From the NCBI GenBank assembly GCA_902559035.1, contig CACEGG010000003.1:62001-126000 (forward strand): a DNA stretch of 64,000 bases, in the 5' to 3' direction. Positions 1 through 9,471 of this stretch are shown here, piece after piece. The notes beneath the pieces are model-generated. The model did not search any database. It worked only from the letters and a program-made list of their open reading frames with translations, and was not told the DNA's origin. The position numbers were made by a program, and so were the translations under genes. The first letter of the stretch is position 1, and every line of letters starts with the position of its first letter. This DNA comes from an uncultured Bacteroidota bacterium (lineage in GTDB: Bacteria; Bacteroidota; Bacteroidia; Flavobacteriales; Flavobacteriaceae).

Positions 1-344
1 AATGTGTGATGGCCTGTTTGGGCATCATCCATTTTCATCCCGTCCACTAGTAACAAAGTTTGGTCAAAACCACCTCCTCTTATGTAAAGATCTCCCTGAA
101 CACCACCAACACCTCTTCTTCTAACGTCAATTCCAGTAATTTCTTGTAAAAGATCAGAAACATTTGACGCTGGACTATTTTTAATATAATCAGAGGAGAT
201 TATTTTTACGGTTCTAAAGTTCTTGGAAAAAGGGATTTCAAGTTTTGTTGTTGAAACTACTACTTCTTTCAGGTCAGTGGTGTCTTGCTGAGAAATAATA
301 ATATTAAAAAACAGTAAAAATAAAAGTGCAAGACTTTTTTTCAT
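1..344 (-). CDS. TonB-dependent outer-membrane receptor, N-terminal part (cut by window edge)
   Basis: The minus-strand reading frame opens with ATG at 344 and stays open to base 1, so the C-terminal barrel lies outside the window. The first ~19 residues (MKKSLALLFLLFFNIIIS) form a signal peptide. Next come a stretch resembling a TonB box (DLKEVVVSTTKLE) and a plug domain with SNVSDLLQEITGIDVRRRG, GDLYIRGGGFDQTLLLVDG and MKMDDAQTGHH. This is the BtuB/Cir-type plug pattern, without the CarboxypepD_reg-like domain seen in the receptor at 2283-5180. It starts 23 bases after the atpC stop, so it may be transcribed with atpDC or from its own promoter. The substrate cannot be told; vitamin, metal chelate or oligosaccharide are all possible. 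Confidence 0.85.
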   Translation of the reverse strand, partial: MKKSLALLFLLFFNIIISQQDTTDLKEVVVSTTKLEIPFSKNFRTVKIISSDYIKNSPASNVSDLLQEITGIDVRRRGVGGVQGDLYIRGGGFDQTLLLVDGMKMDDAQTGHHT

Positions 345-367
345 AGAGACAGTAAAAAGTTAAAACT

Positions 368-646
368 TTAGTCAGTTAATATAATGACTTTATTTTCTTT
401 CATCTCAACAACTCCAGAACTAACTGATAAGTGTATTTCTTTTGGACTAATAACAGAAAATGAATCAGGCAAACTATTTGAATCTTCAATTTCACCAGAT
501 ATTTTAACGGTACCTGAAATTAAAGTAGATACAATTGGAGCATGATTATCTAACATTTGAAAAGATCCATCAGTGCCTGGAACAATGACTGATTCTACAT
601 CAGCTGTTAGTAATGTTCTTTCAGGACTTACTATTTCTAATTGCAT
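368..646 (-). CDS. atpC: F1 ATP synthase epsilon subunit
   Basis: Epsilon subunit of the F1 sector, which couples proton flow to rotation in the central stalk. The 92-aa protein matches the N-terminal beta-sandwich domain (MQLEIVSPERTLL, VPGTDGSFQMLDNHAPIVSTL). It stops where the C-terminal helical hairpin would begin; classic epsilon subunits are about 130-140 aa. Short forms are usual in Bacteroidota, so this is not read as a truncation. It begins 9 bases after the atpD stop on the same strand, giving the atpD-atpC order. The ATG at 644-646 is the only sensible start. Without the hairpin, epsilon-type inhibition of ATP hydrolysis would be weakened (inference). Confidence 0.95.
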   Translation of the reverse strand: MQLEIVSPERTLLTADVESVIVPGTDGSFQMLDNHAPIVSTLISGTVKISGEIEDSNSLPDSFSVISPKEIHLSVSSGVVEMKENKVIILTD

Positions 647-655
647 AGTCTAGTT

Positions 656-2212
<1,557 letters not shown>

Positions 2213-2235
2213 TTAAAATTCTATAGTTTTTTACA

Positions 2236-2266
2236 TAAAAAAAGGCGGCCTCAGCCGCCTTTTTAT
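2236..2266 (-). terminator. Rho-independent terminator of the 965-aa receptor gene
   Basis: A perfect 7-bp GC-rich stem, AGGCGGC (2243-2249) with GCCGCCT (2254-2260) and loop CTCA. It is flanked by an A-run on one side and a T-run on the other, so it can form in both directions. It lies 17 bases after the stop codon of the receptor gene (2283) and separates it from the atpDC promoter. Confidence 0.85.
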
Positions 2267-2282
2267 TAACATTATGTTCGTA

Positions 2283-5180
2283 TTATGGATTTATAGTAAA
2301 TCCAACGTAGAATTGACTTCCAATTGCACCAGAACCTGGAATCATGAAATATTCTTCACCTCCAAGGTTAGTCCCTCCAACTTTAATTTTAGAGTCTATA
2401 CTTGGTAGATCAAAATTCATTGAAGCATCAAAAGTTAAATTAGCAGGAATCATTGCGTCTATAAAACCTGATTGTTGCCACATGAAATTATCATGATACT
2501 TAGCAGAAACATTAAATGCAAAGTTATCAGCTAATTTAGTTGATCCAAGTGTCATTACAGCTCTGTTTTCAGGGGTATTAAAACTTGGTTCAAAACCAGT
2601 ATTTGAATTAGCAAAATCCATTTTGTTATAGGAATAAGTCATATTTAAATCAAACAGATCAAGAAGACTAGTTTCTAGACCAGCACTAATTCCATAAGTA
2701 TTAACAACTTCGTCAGTATTAGAATCCATACTTACTACTCTAAAATCACCCTGCGATAAGGCAATTAAGCCTTGAACATTATCTGCAGCTCCGTAAAGTG
2801 GTGTAATAACATTAACAGCTGATATAAAGCTGTCCCACTCTGTATAATAAGCACCTATATCTAGTGCTGTTTTCTTACCATTAATTCTATACCCCACGTC
2901 GTAAGATTTTACTTGTTGAGGACCTACCGTACCTAGATCACCAGCAGCAACAGGTGCTCCTGCTTGGACTGAAGCTAAGGTGAAAGAGTTTTGTTGAACT
3001 TGTTTACCAGTTAGGTTATATGAGTTACCTGAACCCCCTCTAACTCTCATGTTGAATCTATCTATATTATCAGGTGAACCTCCTAATAAAATAGCAGAAC
3101 CAATATCAAGACCTATATACTGATCTTGAGCAGCTGGGTTTTGGAATCCTGTTTGGTAAGACATTCTAATATTTTGATTTTCAGACAGGAAAATTAAAGC
3201 ACCTAATCTAGGTGTTATACTTCCATCAAAAAATTCACTCTTATCGTATCTCATGGATCCTGTTAATTTTACAGCTCCGTCCATTATACTTGTTTGAGCT
3301 TGAGCATAAACTCCTAAGTCAGTATACTCAATAGGAGAACTGTAATCAGTAAATAGTGTTCCATTAGATCTTAAAATATAATCTCTATATGATCCACCAA
3401 CAATGATATCTACTCCATCGACTAAATCTTGTAAGTTGTAATCAACCTCAAAACTATTAGATTGTGATTTATCCAAAATTGCTGCACCACCTCCAAATAC
3501 ATCAATACCTTGAGAAATGGCTCTTTCATAAACAGAATCCCATGCAGCAGTACCTGGTCTTAACATGTTAGCATCAGCAGCCTTTCTTGCAGCAGCATGA
3601 ACAGCTAAATCACCATTTTTTCCTATAACATCTTCAAGATTATACCCAGCAAATGCATAATTAATCAATGTATTAAGTCCAGCAATTGGATTTGGATCAA
3701 CAACACCTGGAAGAGCATTAAAATACGCACCAAGATAATCTCCAAAATATTTATTTAAACCACCTGGTTGTGCTATTGTCATCACAGCACCAAGAGCTGA
3801 AACATCATGAGTATTACCAGAATTTTCAGAAGTATGATAGAATCTTAATCCTAAATTTCTGTTTTTGTATTCAATTTTATGTTGTTGAAGACCAAAGTTT
3901 TTAAGCATATTTCTATTAGCCGCATGCAGCATAGTATTTCCTGATCCTATTTTAGAATTTAAAATAAGTTCTGAATCTTCTGTAGGCTTATAATGTAAAG
4001 CTATATCTGTTTTAAAACTTGAAGCCTTATTATCAATTAATTCATTTTCATTGTATCCACTAGCGTTTACATTATACGTTCCAAAGAAATTTGGAGAGTA
4101 ATTTGCAAAAATTGCATTCACTTGAGCTCCGCCAGCAGGTGATAATAATCCTCCTGCAACAAGCTGAGGAATAACCACACCTCTAAATACATCTGTCATG
4201 TTGAATTGTTGACCAATATCACCATAAACATTTACACCATCATAATCAGGATAATGTCTTGGATTTTGTTCTTCAATTCCAACAAAACGACCATCTAAGT
4301 GATTAATATCTCTATAGTCAACTGCATGCCAATCTTCACCTTGTTGATAACTAACTGTTATTTTAGCAGCAAACTTATCACTGAATTTATTAGCAGCTCT
4401 AAAAGCAAAATCATAATAGTCATTTTCACCAGCAGCTTCTTGTGAAGTAATTCCATGTCTGTAAGTAGCACTCACACCAGGAAAGTCAAATGGGTTTTTA
4501 CTGTTCATAAACAGGATACCTTTTGTAGCATTAGCACCATACAGGGCTGAAGCAGCTCCAGGCATTAATTCAACACTTTGAATATCTAATTCATGTATTC
4601 CAAGTAAGTTACCAGCTGAGAAACCTAAACCAGGTGCCTCGTTATTCATACCGTCTACTAACTGAACAAAACCATTGTTATAAACAGTTGAGAAACCTCT
4701 AGTATTAACTTGTTGAAGAAAAAGACCACCAGAATTAATCTGAACTCCTTTTAATCCTTCAAGACTGCTGTAAAAATCAGCTCCAGTTGATTGAGCTATA
4801 TCTTTATAGTCAAATTTTTCAATAGAAACAGGAGATTCAAACAATCTTTCTGCAATTCTAGATGCAGACACAACAATCTCATCTAATAAATTTTGAGATT
4901 CAGTTAACTGCACATTGAAATTTAAATTTGATGCTGTAACATTTAATGTAACAGAGTCAAAACCAACACTAGAAACAGTTATTGTAAATGGTGGTGCTTG
5001 ATCCACAGAAATGGAAAAATTACCATCAAAATCAGAAACTGTACCGTTCATAGCATCAACTACGACGTTGGCTCCAGGTATTGGATTGTTATCTTCATCA
5101 GAAACAGAACCTGTAACGGTAGTTTGAGCGAAGATAATTGTACTAAAAAGCACAGCAATCATTGACAAAATTCTTTTCAT
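2283..5180 (-). CDS. TonB-dependent receptor with CarboxypepD_reg-like domain
   Basis: Outer-membrane active transporter driven by TonB/ExbB/ExbD. The 965-aa protein has a signal peptide (MKRILSMIAVLFSTIIFAQ), a carboxypeptidase-regulatory-like beta-sandwich (TVTGSVSDEDNNPIPGANVV, residues ~20-95), a plug domain (ISRIAERLF region to GMNNEAPG, ~100-240) and a long beta-barrel ending in YVGFTINP. No SusD-like partner is adjacent, so it is not a classic SusC/SusD pair. It is a single-gene unit: a strong terminator follows, and a promoter-like element lies 46-72 bases upstream that closely resembles the one before the exb operon. Substrate unknown. Confidence 0.92.
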   Translation of the reverse strand: MKRILSMIAVLFSTIIFAQTTVTGSVSDEDNNPIPGANVVVDAMNGTVSDFDGNFSISVDQAPPFTITVSSVGFDSVTLNVTASNLNFNVQLTESQNLLDEIVVSASRIAERLFESPVSIEKFDYKDIAQSTGADFYSSLEGLKGVQINSGGLFLQQVNTRGFSTVYNNGFVQLVDGMNNEAPGLGFSAGNLLGIHELDIQSVELMPGAASALYGANATKGILFMNSKNPFDFPGVSATYRHGITSQEAAGENDYYDFAFRAANKFSDKFAAKITVSYQQGEDWHAVDYRDINHLDGRFVGIEEQNPRHYPDYDGVNVYGDIGQQFNMTDVFRGVVIPQLVAGGLLSPAGGAQVNAIFANYSPNFFGTYNVNASGYNENELIDNKASSFKTDIALHYKPTEDSELILNSKIGSGNTMLHAANRNMLKNFGLQQHKIEYKNRNLGLRFYHTSENSGNTHDVSALGAVMTIAQPGGLNKYFGDYLGAYFNALPGVVDPNPIAGLNTLINYAFAGYNLEDVIGKNGDLAVHAAARKAADANMLRPGTAAWDSVYERAISQGIDVFGGGAAILDKSQSNSFEVDYNLQDLVDGVDIIVGGSYRDYILRSNGTLFTDYSSPIEYTDLGVYAQAQTSIMDGAVKLTGSMRYDKSEFFDGSITPRLGALIFLSENQNIRMSYQTGFQNPAAQDQYIGLDIGSAILLGGSPDNIDRFNMRVRGGSGNSYNLTGKQVQQNSFTLASVQAGAPVAAGDLGTVGPQQVKSYDVGYRINGKKTALDIGAYYTEWDSFISAVNVITPLYGAADNVQGLIALSQGDFRVVSMDSNTDEVVNTYGISAGLETSLLDLFDLNMTYSYNKMDFANSNTGFEPSFNTPENRAVMTLGSTKLADNFAFNVSAKYHDNFMWQQSGFIDAMIPANLTFDASMNFDLPSIDSKIKVGGTNLGGEEYFMIPGSGAIGSQFYVGFTINP

Positions 5181-5225
5181 AATTAAGTTTGTTTTAATTT
5201 TTATTGGTTGTTTTTGTAATTATAT

Positions 5226-5252
5226 AAGTTGTAAATATAAATAAAATTGTAA
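5226..5252 (-). promoter_or_regulatory. Candidate promoter element of the 965-aa receptor gene
   Basis: On the minus strand it reads TTACAATTTTAT, then TATATTTACAACTT. TATATTTA is one base off the TAnnTTTG -7 consensus. Nearly the same ~27-30 base block occurs at 8443-8472 before the exb operon, which suggests a shared promoter or regulator site. Confidence 0.35.
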
Positions 5253-5309
5253 AACTATAAGTTTTTAATGTGTTTTCTTGAGGATATAATAAAAATTAAT
5301 ACCCTAAAA

Positions 5310-5984
5310 TCACAATATATAAAAAGTCAGCCCTAATGTAAACTCTTTTAAATCCTTGATTTCCAGGTTACTTTTTCCAAATTCATCATTAAAAATAGGG
5401 TTGAGACCCATATAGAGTCCTAAATTCCAAGTATTATTCCCAGCATTAAGCATCAATCCTGATTGAATCTTTCTTAAAGGAAGAGAATTTAATTTATAAG
5501 AACTGTTTTCAGATTCAAACTTGTATTTACTGTTTAACAAAAAACTTGTTTTTAATCCCAAATAAACTCTCCAAAATTTATAAGTAGAGGCAGTAGATGT
5601 TCTCCATCTAATTTCGAGGGGAATTTCAAGGCTGGATGTATTCCACTTATTTTTATCAAAACTATCTGCACCAACAATTAAACCCTCTATTTTATTATTT
5701 AAATCATTTAATTTTAAATTACTATTTATTGAACTAAGAGCTAAACCTAAACCCAATCCTAATCCAAAATTTCTTCTTTGATTTACAGGAATATCTCTTA
5801 TAAATCCAAAACTCAATGTACTTGAAAATTTATTTTGATTAAAATTTGAAGGTGAATTTCTAAGTGAATTATAGTGTAGCGAAAGATAAAATTGATCCTC
5901 TAAATATTTGTTATCAAGTTCATTTGATTGAGCATTAGAAACAAACAAAATCAAAACAAAGAAAAATGAAATTAAATTTCTCAT
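5310..5984 (-). CDS. PorT-family outer-membrane beta-barrel protein
   Basis: The 224-aa protein has a signal peptide (MRNLISFFFVLILFVSNAQ) and alternating beta-strand sequence throughout, including EDQFYLSLHYNSL and LSFGFIRDIPVNQRRNFGLG, and it ends in FTLGLTFYIL, a typical barrel C-terminus. This resembles the PorT/OMP_b-brl barrel proteins encoded beside ExbD genes in Flavobacteriia (recollection, not a search). The ATG at 5984 is preferred because it opens directly into the signal peptide; an upstream TTG at 5993 would only add three residues. It follows the exb operon on the same strand but lies behind a terminator (6013-6038), so it is probably transcribed by read-through or a weak promoter. 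Function unknown; a role in type IX secretion is possible but not shown. Confidence 0.65.
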   Translation of the reverse strand: MRNLISFFFVLILFVSNAQSNELDNKYLEDQFYLSLHYNSLRNSPSNFNQNKFSSTLSFGFIRDIPVNQRRNFGLGLGLGLALSSINSNLKLNDLNNKIEGLIVGADSFDKNKWNTSSLEIPLEIRWRTSTASTYKFWRVYLGLKTSFLLNSKYKFESENSSYKLNSLPLRKIQSGLMLNAGNNTWNLGLYMGLNPIFNDEFGKSNLEIKDLKEFTLGLTFYIL

Positions 5985-6012
5985 GATAGTCAAATTTAAT
6001 CTTTATATATAA

Positions 6013-6038
6013 AAAAAGCACCTAAAAAGGTGCTTTAA
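6013..6038 (-). terminator. Rho-independent terminator of the exb operon
   Basis: A 9-bp perfect stem, AAAGCACCT (6015-6023) and AGGTGCTTT (6028-6036), with an AAAA loop. On the minus strand it is followed by a T-run and AT-rich sequence. It starts about 20 bases after the stop of the last exbD gene (6058). Confidence 0.8.
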
Positions 6039-6057
6039 ACTTTGAATTAATATATTT

Positions 6058-6537
6058 TTAATTGTTTTGAGTGTAATCACCAATACGTGTAGTATAATTA
6101 ATTTTAAGAGCATTTACTTTTCTAAGCTCTTGCTTGATATCTGAGATTAAGCCCATATTGGTCTCGCCATCTACTTTTAAAGCAGTGGTAAGTACATTTT
6201 GTAATTCTTCTCTTTTGGTAGCTCTTTCCGCTAAAACATAAGCACCAACATCAGAAACAACTGAAAATTTATCATTCAATTGAATTTTTGGTTGGTCACC
6301 ATATTTAGATTCATATCTAGCACTTGGCTTTCCAGCATATATATAAATAACTCTGTCTTTTTTATCTAGCTTTTGTACTTGATCAGCAGCCGGTAATTTA
6401 TTAGTTACCATTAGGGTGTTATCCCTCATAACAGTTGCAACCATAAAGAAAAACAAAAGCATGAATACAATATCAGGTAGTGAGGCTGTTGAAATAGCCG
6501 GCAAATCTCCTCCCTTTTTCTTTTTAAACTTAGACAT
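6058..6537 (-). CDS. exbD: ExbD/TolR-family proton-channel subunit (second copy)
   Basis: Works with ExbB in the inner membrane to power TonB-dependent receptors or a related energy-transducing machine. The 159-aa protein has a basic N-terminus, one transmembrane helix (LPDIVFMLLFFFMVATVM) with the conserved proton-carrying aspartate at D22, and a periplasmic domain. Its C-terminal part (TTRIGDYTQNN) differs from ordinary ExbD. It is last in the exbB / membrane protein / exbD / exbD operon, with a 5-base gap to the previous exbD, and a terminator follows. Two unlike ExbD copies in tandem are usual in Bacteroidota. Confidence 0.9.
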   Translation of the reverse strand: MSKFKKKKGGDLPAISTASLPDIVFMLLFFFMVATVMRDNTLMVTNKLPAADQVQKLDKKDRVIYIYAGKPSARYESKYGDQPKIQLNDKFSVVSDVGAYVLAERATKREELQNVLTTALKVDGETNMGLISDIKQELRKVNALKINYTTRIGDYTQNN

Positions 6538-6542
6538 ATTTA

Positions 6543-7160
6543 TTAACTTTTATTTGGTTCTGCCTCAGATAATTTTTGAGGAAACATTTGTTTAATAACA
6601 TCCAATTTAGGCTTTAGAGCAGCTTTAACCTTGGGCGTAGTCCTTGGGTCTGAATATTTCTTGTTAGCCTCTACAAATGACATTCTTTCATTTGGATAAA
6701 TTTTAGTGAATTCACGATCTCTGAGCTGATTGTAAGCAGCCACTAATTCATTTTGCACAGAGATGTAAACTTTATAGTCGGTTTCTCTGTCGTTTTTAAG
6801 AGAAATAATTGCTTTCTCAGGATTATCAGATGATGATCTATCTTTCTCTCCTTCGCAATAGTTACAAGCTTCCTCACCAAGACCTCCTCCATTATCTAAA
6901 AATTTGACTGCAGCAGATCTAACTTCACTTAAATCCATTAATTTTTCTTCAACAAGAATCATGTTGTTTTTATTCACAACTACAGTAAAAATATTTCTCT
7001 CTTTAATAACTGGTGGATCAATCAGTTCTTCCATGGGAGGAAGCTTCCTATTGATTCCTGAATCAGTTTCAATTGTAGTAGTGACTAAGAAAAAGATTAG
7101 TAGCAAAAACGCAATGTCTGCCATTGAACCAGCATTAACTTCTGGGGATTTTCTTGCCAT
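6543..7160 (-). CDS. exbD: ExbD/TolR-family proton-channel subunit (first copy)
   Basis: The 205-aa protein has a short cytoplasmic tail, a single transmembrane helix (MADIAFLLLIFFLVTTTI) with the conserved aspartate D15, and a long periplasmic region. That region carries two cysteines in a CNYC pair around residue 100, plausibly a disulfide in the periplasm. Its tail is longer than that of typical ~140-aa ExbD proteins and lysine/proline rich. It starts 1 base downstream of the 149-aa membrane protein gene, so translation is probably coupled. It presumably forms hetero-oligomers with the ExbB at 7617-8408 and the second ExbD. Confidence 0.9.
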   Translation of the reverse strand: MARKSPEVNAGSMADIAFLLLIFFLVTTTIETDSGINRKLPPMEELIDPPVIKERNIFTVVVNKNNMILVEEKLMDLSEVRSAAVKFLDNGGGLGEEACNYCEGEKDRSSSDNPEKAIISLKNDRETDYKVYISVQNELVAAYNQLRDREFTKIYPNERMSFVEANKKYSDPRTTPKVKAALKPKLDVIKQMFPQKLSEAEPNKS

Positions 7161-7161
7161 T

Positions 7162-7611
7162 TTATTTTTTTATTAATTTTCTAACAGAACCGTAAGCCAT
7201 TGAACATATGGCTATAACAGTTAAAAAGTAAAAAGTACGAATTCCAGTTTCAACCCATCTAGCACCTGATGCTGATAGAACCTCACCGTCCTGTAAAGGT
7301 GTTTCTTCACCAGAGGAAAATAGAAAAGCTATAACTAAAACAAGCATGAAAGCACCAATTGATGTTAGTGAGCTTTTTAATTTATTTTTATCAGAAACCA
7401 AGTTTTTAATAGAAAAACCTAAAGAGATAGTAACAGCAATTGCAAGAACAACCTGAGCCAACAAAATGATGTACGAAATAAATCCAAAATCACCTTGCAT
7501 GGCATTCATTTCTATAGTGTCATCTCCTTGAGCAAGGATTGCACCTAGAAAAATAGCTCCAAGAACACCTAACCCTATTACTAAATAGTTTGTTAATTTT
7601 TGAATGTTCAT
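7162..7611 (-). CDS. Small multi-pass membrane protein of the exb operon, function unknown
   Basis: The 149-aa protein has about four predicted helices: ~10-28, ~45-68, ~83-100 and ~125-142. The longest soluble stretch (GEETPLQDGEVLSASGAR) lies between helices 3 and 4. No catalytic motif is seen. It sits between exbB (5-base gap) and exbD (1-base gap), so it is translated together with the proton channel. Genes of this size in this position are common in Flavobacteriia as far as I recall, suggesting an accessory subunit of the ExbBD complex. No function is claimed beyond that. Confidence 0.75.
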   Translation of the reverse strand: MNIQKLTNYLVIGLGVLGAIFLGAILAQGDDTIEMNAMQGDFGFISYIILLAQVVLAIAVTISLGFSIKNLVSDKNKLKSSLTSIGAFMLVLVIAFLFSSGEETPLQDGEVLSASGARWVETGIRTFYFLTVIAICSMAYGSVRKLIKK

Positions 7612-7616
7612 ATTAT

Positions 7617-8408
7617 TTATTTTTTGTGTGCAACAAGAATATCTATGAGAGTTATAGATGCATCTTCCATATCATTTACAATTCCATCAATTTTAGAAAT
7701 AATATAGTTGTAAAAAATTTGAAGTATAATTGCTACGATAAGACCAAATACTGTAGTTAAAAGTGCAACTTTAATACCTCCAGCAACAAGTGATGGCTGC
7801 ATGTCTCCAGCAGCTTGAATTTTATCAAAAGCTTGAATCATACCAATAACTGTTCCCATGAAACCAAGCATTGGAGCTAGAGCTATAAATAATGAAATCC
7901 AAGAAACATTTTTCTCTAACTGTCCCATTTGAACACCACCATATGCCACTACAGCTTTTTCAGCACTTTCTACCCCTTCACCTGCTCTGTCTAAACCTTG
8001 ATAAAATATTGAAGCAACAGGACCAGCTGTATTTCTACAAACTTCTTTAGCAGCTTCAGTTCCACCAGATTTTAAGGCAGCTTCAACATCATCAGTTAAT
8101 TTTTGAGTGTTTGTAGTTGCGAGATTTAAATATATAATTCTTTCTATTGCAATAGCTAAACCAAAAATAAGACATGCTAGTACGATCCCCATAAATCCAG
8201 GACCACCTTCAATAAATCTATTTTTTAATTCCTGAGTAAAGCCTCTTGGAGCTGGTTCTTCTTCCATAACAGACTCATCAGTCATTACAGATTCTTGAGC
8301 AACTTCTTCTTGAGCTACATCAGCAGCTGTTTCGTCTTGTGCGTGCAATTGACCAGTGTTAAAGAAAAAAACTCCGGCTAATACAAATAGTGATAATAAT
8401 TTTTTCAT
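7617..8408 (-). CDS. exbB: ExbB/TolQ/MotA-family proton-channel protein
   Basis: Inner-membrane stator subunit that forms the proton channel with ExbD. The 263-aa protein begins with a cleavable-looking signal sequence (MKKLLSLFVLAGVFFFNTG) and an acidic, alanine/valine/glutamate-rich linker (~25-52). Three membrane segments follow: ~73-92, then two close together near the C-terminus, including IALAPMLGFMGTVIGMIQAF, the MotA_ExbB signature. Such N-terminal extensions are common for Bacteroidota ExbB. It is the first gene of a four-gene operon ended by the terminator at 6013-6038. A promoter-like block at 8443-8472 matches that of the 965-aa TonB-dependent receptor. Confidence 0.92.
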   Translation of the reverse strand: MKKLLSLFVLAGVFFFNTGQLHAQDETAADVAQEEVAQESVMTDESVMEEEPAPRGFTQELKNRFIEGGPGFMGIVLACLIFGLAIAIERIIYLNLATTNTQKLTDDVEAALKSGGTEAAKEVCRNTAGPVASIFYQGLDRAGEGVESAEKAVVAYGGVQMGQLEKNVSWISLFIALAPMLGFMGTVIGMIQAFDKIQAAGDMQPSLVAGGIKVALLTTVFGLIVAIILQIFYNYIISKIDGIVNDMEDASITLIDILVAHKK

Positions 8409-8442
8409 TACTAAATATTTTTATTCTTGTAGTTAATTTTTA

Positions 8443-8472
8443 AAGTTGTTAAATATATATAAAATGTTGTAA
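8443..8472 (-). promoter_or_regulatory. Candidate promoter element of the exb operon
   Basis: On the minus strand it reads TTACAACATTTTATA, then TATATTTAACAACTT. The TATATTTA part resembles the TAnnTTTG -7 box. It matches the element before the receptor at 2283-5180 except for three extra bases and one substitution. It lies 34 bases before the exbB ATG. Confidence 0.35.
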
Positions 8473-8517
8473 TAAAAATAATGTTTTAGATAAACTATTG
8501 TAATTCACATATGAGGA

Positions 8518-8543
8518 AAATACATTCTAAGTTGAATGTATTT
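8518..8543 (-). terminator. AT-rich hairpin terminator downstream of tRNA-Ser
   Basis: A perfect 10-bp inverted repeat, AAATACATTC (8518-8527) and GAATGTATTT (8534-8543), with a 6-base loop. On the minus strand it ends in TTTTCC. It begins 8 bases past the tRNA 3' end, so it is likely the tRNA transcript terminator, though it is low in GC. Confidence 0.5.
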
Positions 8544-8551
8544 GAAAATTG

Positions 8552-8639
8552 CAGAGAGGAAGGGATTCGAACCCTCGATACGCTTTTGGCGTATACACAC
8601 TTTCCAGGCGTGCGCCTTAAACCGCTCGGCCACCTCTCT
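8552..8639 (-). tRNA. tRNA-Ser (anticodon GGA)
   Basis: An 88-base gene that folds as a type II tRNA. The acceptor stem is AGAGAGG (5') with CCUCUCU and discriminator G. The anticodon stem CACGC/GUGUG encloses the loop CUGGAAA with anticodon GGA. A long variable arm (AUACGC/GCGUAU) is typical of serine tRNAs, and the T loop has GGUUCGAAUCC. The CCA end is not encoded (the next bases are CAA). It lies 29 bases downstream of the tatD stop on the same strand and is followed by a hairpin. Confidence 0.96.
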
Positions 8640-8668
8640 TTTAAAGTCGTCAAAAATAGTATTAAATG

Positions 8669-9436
8669 TTAAAGTCTAAATACTTTTTCCGCATTTTTTG
8701 ATGTAATCTCTGCAATTTTTTCTTTTGAGATTCCATAGATTTCTGAAAGTTTTTCTACAACATATATTATGTAAGATGATTCATTTCTTTTCCCTCTAAA
8801 TGGAACAGGAGCCAAATAAGGCGAGTCTGTTTCCAGAACTATATTTTTTAAATCTATTTTGTGTAAAAATTTATCTATTCCTCCATTTTTAAAAGTTACC
8901 ACTCCTCCTATTCCTAGAACAAAACCTAAATCAATCGCTCTTTGAGCCTCATCAAATGTTCCTGTAAAACAATGAAATATTCCCCTCAATTTATCACAAT
9001 TTTCTTTATCTAAAATTTCAAAGATTTGATCAAAAGCCTGCCTACAATGAATTACAATTGGAAGATCGTGTTTAATTGCCAATCTAATTTGAAATATAAA
9101 AGCTTCTTGTTGCTGTTTTAGAAAGGTTTTATCCCAGTAAAGGTCAATTCCAATTTCGCCAATAGCTACCCATTTATGACCATTTAAAGAATTTACTACA
9201 AAATCGAGTTCATCTTTATAATTTTCTTTGACATCGGTTGGATGGAGTCCTGACATTAAATAAATCTCCTTGGGATATTTATTTTTAAGATCATGCATGC
9301 TTTCATAGTGAGAGGAATCAATAGAGGGAAAAATAAACTTTTTAACTCCAATTTCTTTGGCTCTAAATATGACATCATCAATATCTTCTTTAAATTGATT
9401 TAGATAAAGGTGAGTATGAGTATCTATTATTTGCAC
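8669..9436 (-). CDS. tatD: TatD-family metal-dependent hydrolase (DNase)
   Basis: Two-metal TIM-barrel hydrolase of the TatD/YcfH family, with reported 3'-5' exonuclease activity on DNA. The 255-aa length is standard. Metal ligands visible are H7 and H9 (IIDTHTHLY), the glutamate in VAIGEIGIDLYWD, the histidines in IVIHCRQAF and GIFHCFTG, and the aspartate in LETDSPYLAPVP. The start is GTG at 9436: no ATG lies before the first metal-binding motif, and an in-frame stop occurs 12 bases upstream. A TAnnTTTG box sits only 4 bases before the GTG, so the transcript may be nearly leaderless. The gene runs towards tRNA-Ser and is divergent from the protease gene at 9472. Confidence 0.95.
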   Translation of the reverse strand: MQIIDTHTHLYLNQFKEDIDDVIFRAKEIGVKKFIFPSIDSSHYESMHDLKNKYPKEIYLMSGLHPTDVKENYKDELDFVVNSLNGHKWVAIGEIGIDLYWDKTFLKQQQEAFIFQIRLAIKHDLPIVIHCRQAFDQIFEILDKENCDKLRGIFHCFTGTFDEAQRAIDLGFVLGIGGVVTFKNGGIDKFLHKIDLKNIVLETDSPYLAPVPFRGKRNESSYIIYVVEKLSEIYGISKEKIAEITSKNAEKVFRL

Positions 9437-9440
9437 AGAC

Positions 9441-9448
9441 CAAAGTTA
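9441..9448 (-). promoter_or_regulatory. Candidate -7 box of the tatD promoter
   Basis: TAACTTTG on the minus strand fits TAnnTTTG exactly. Only 4 bases separate it from the GTG start of tatD, placing the predicted transcription start at or very near the initiation codon. Confidence 0.35.
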
Positions 9449-9471
9449 ATATTTTAGGTTAATTTTAAACT

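Noticed and set aside
2283..5180. SusC of a SusC/SusD glycan-uptake pair
   Set aside because: The receptor has the SusC-type N-terminal domain, but no SusD-like lipoprotein or glycan hydrolase is adjacent. A terminator closes the gene and atpDC follows.
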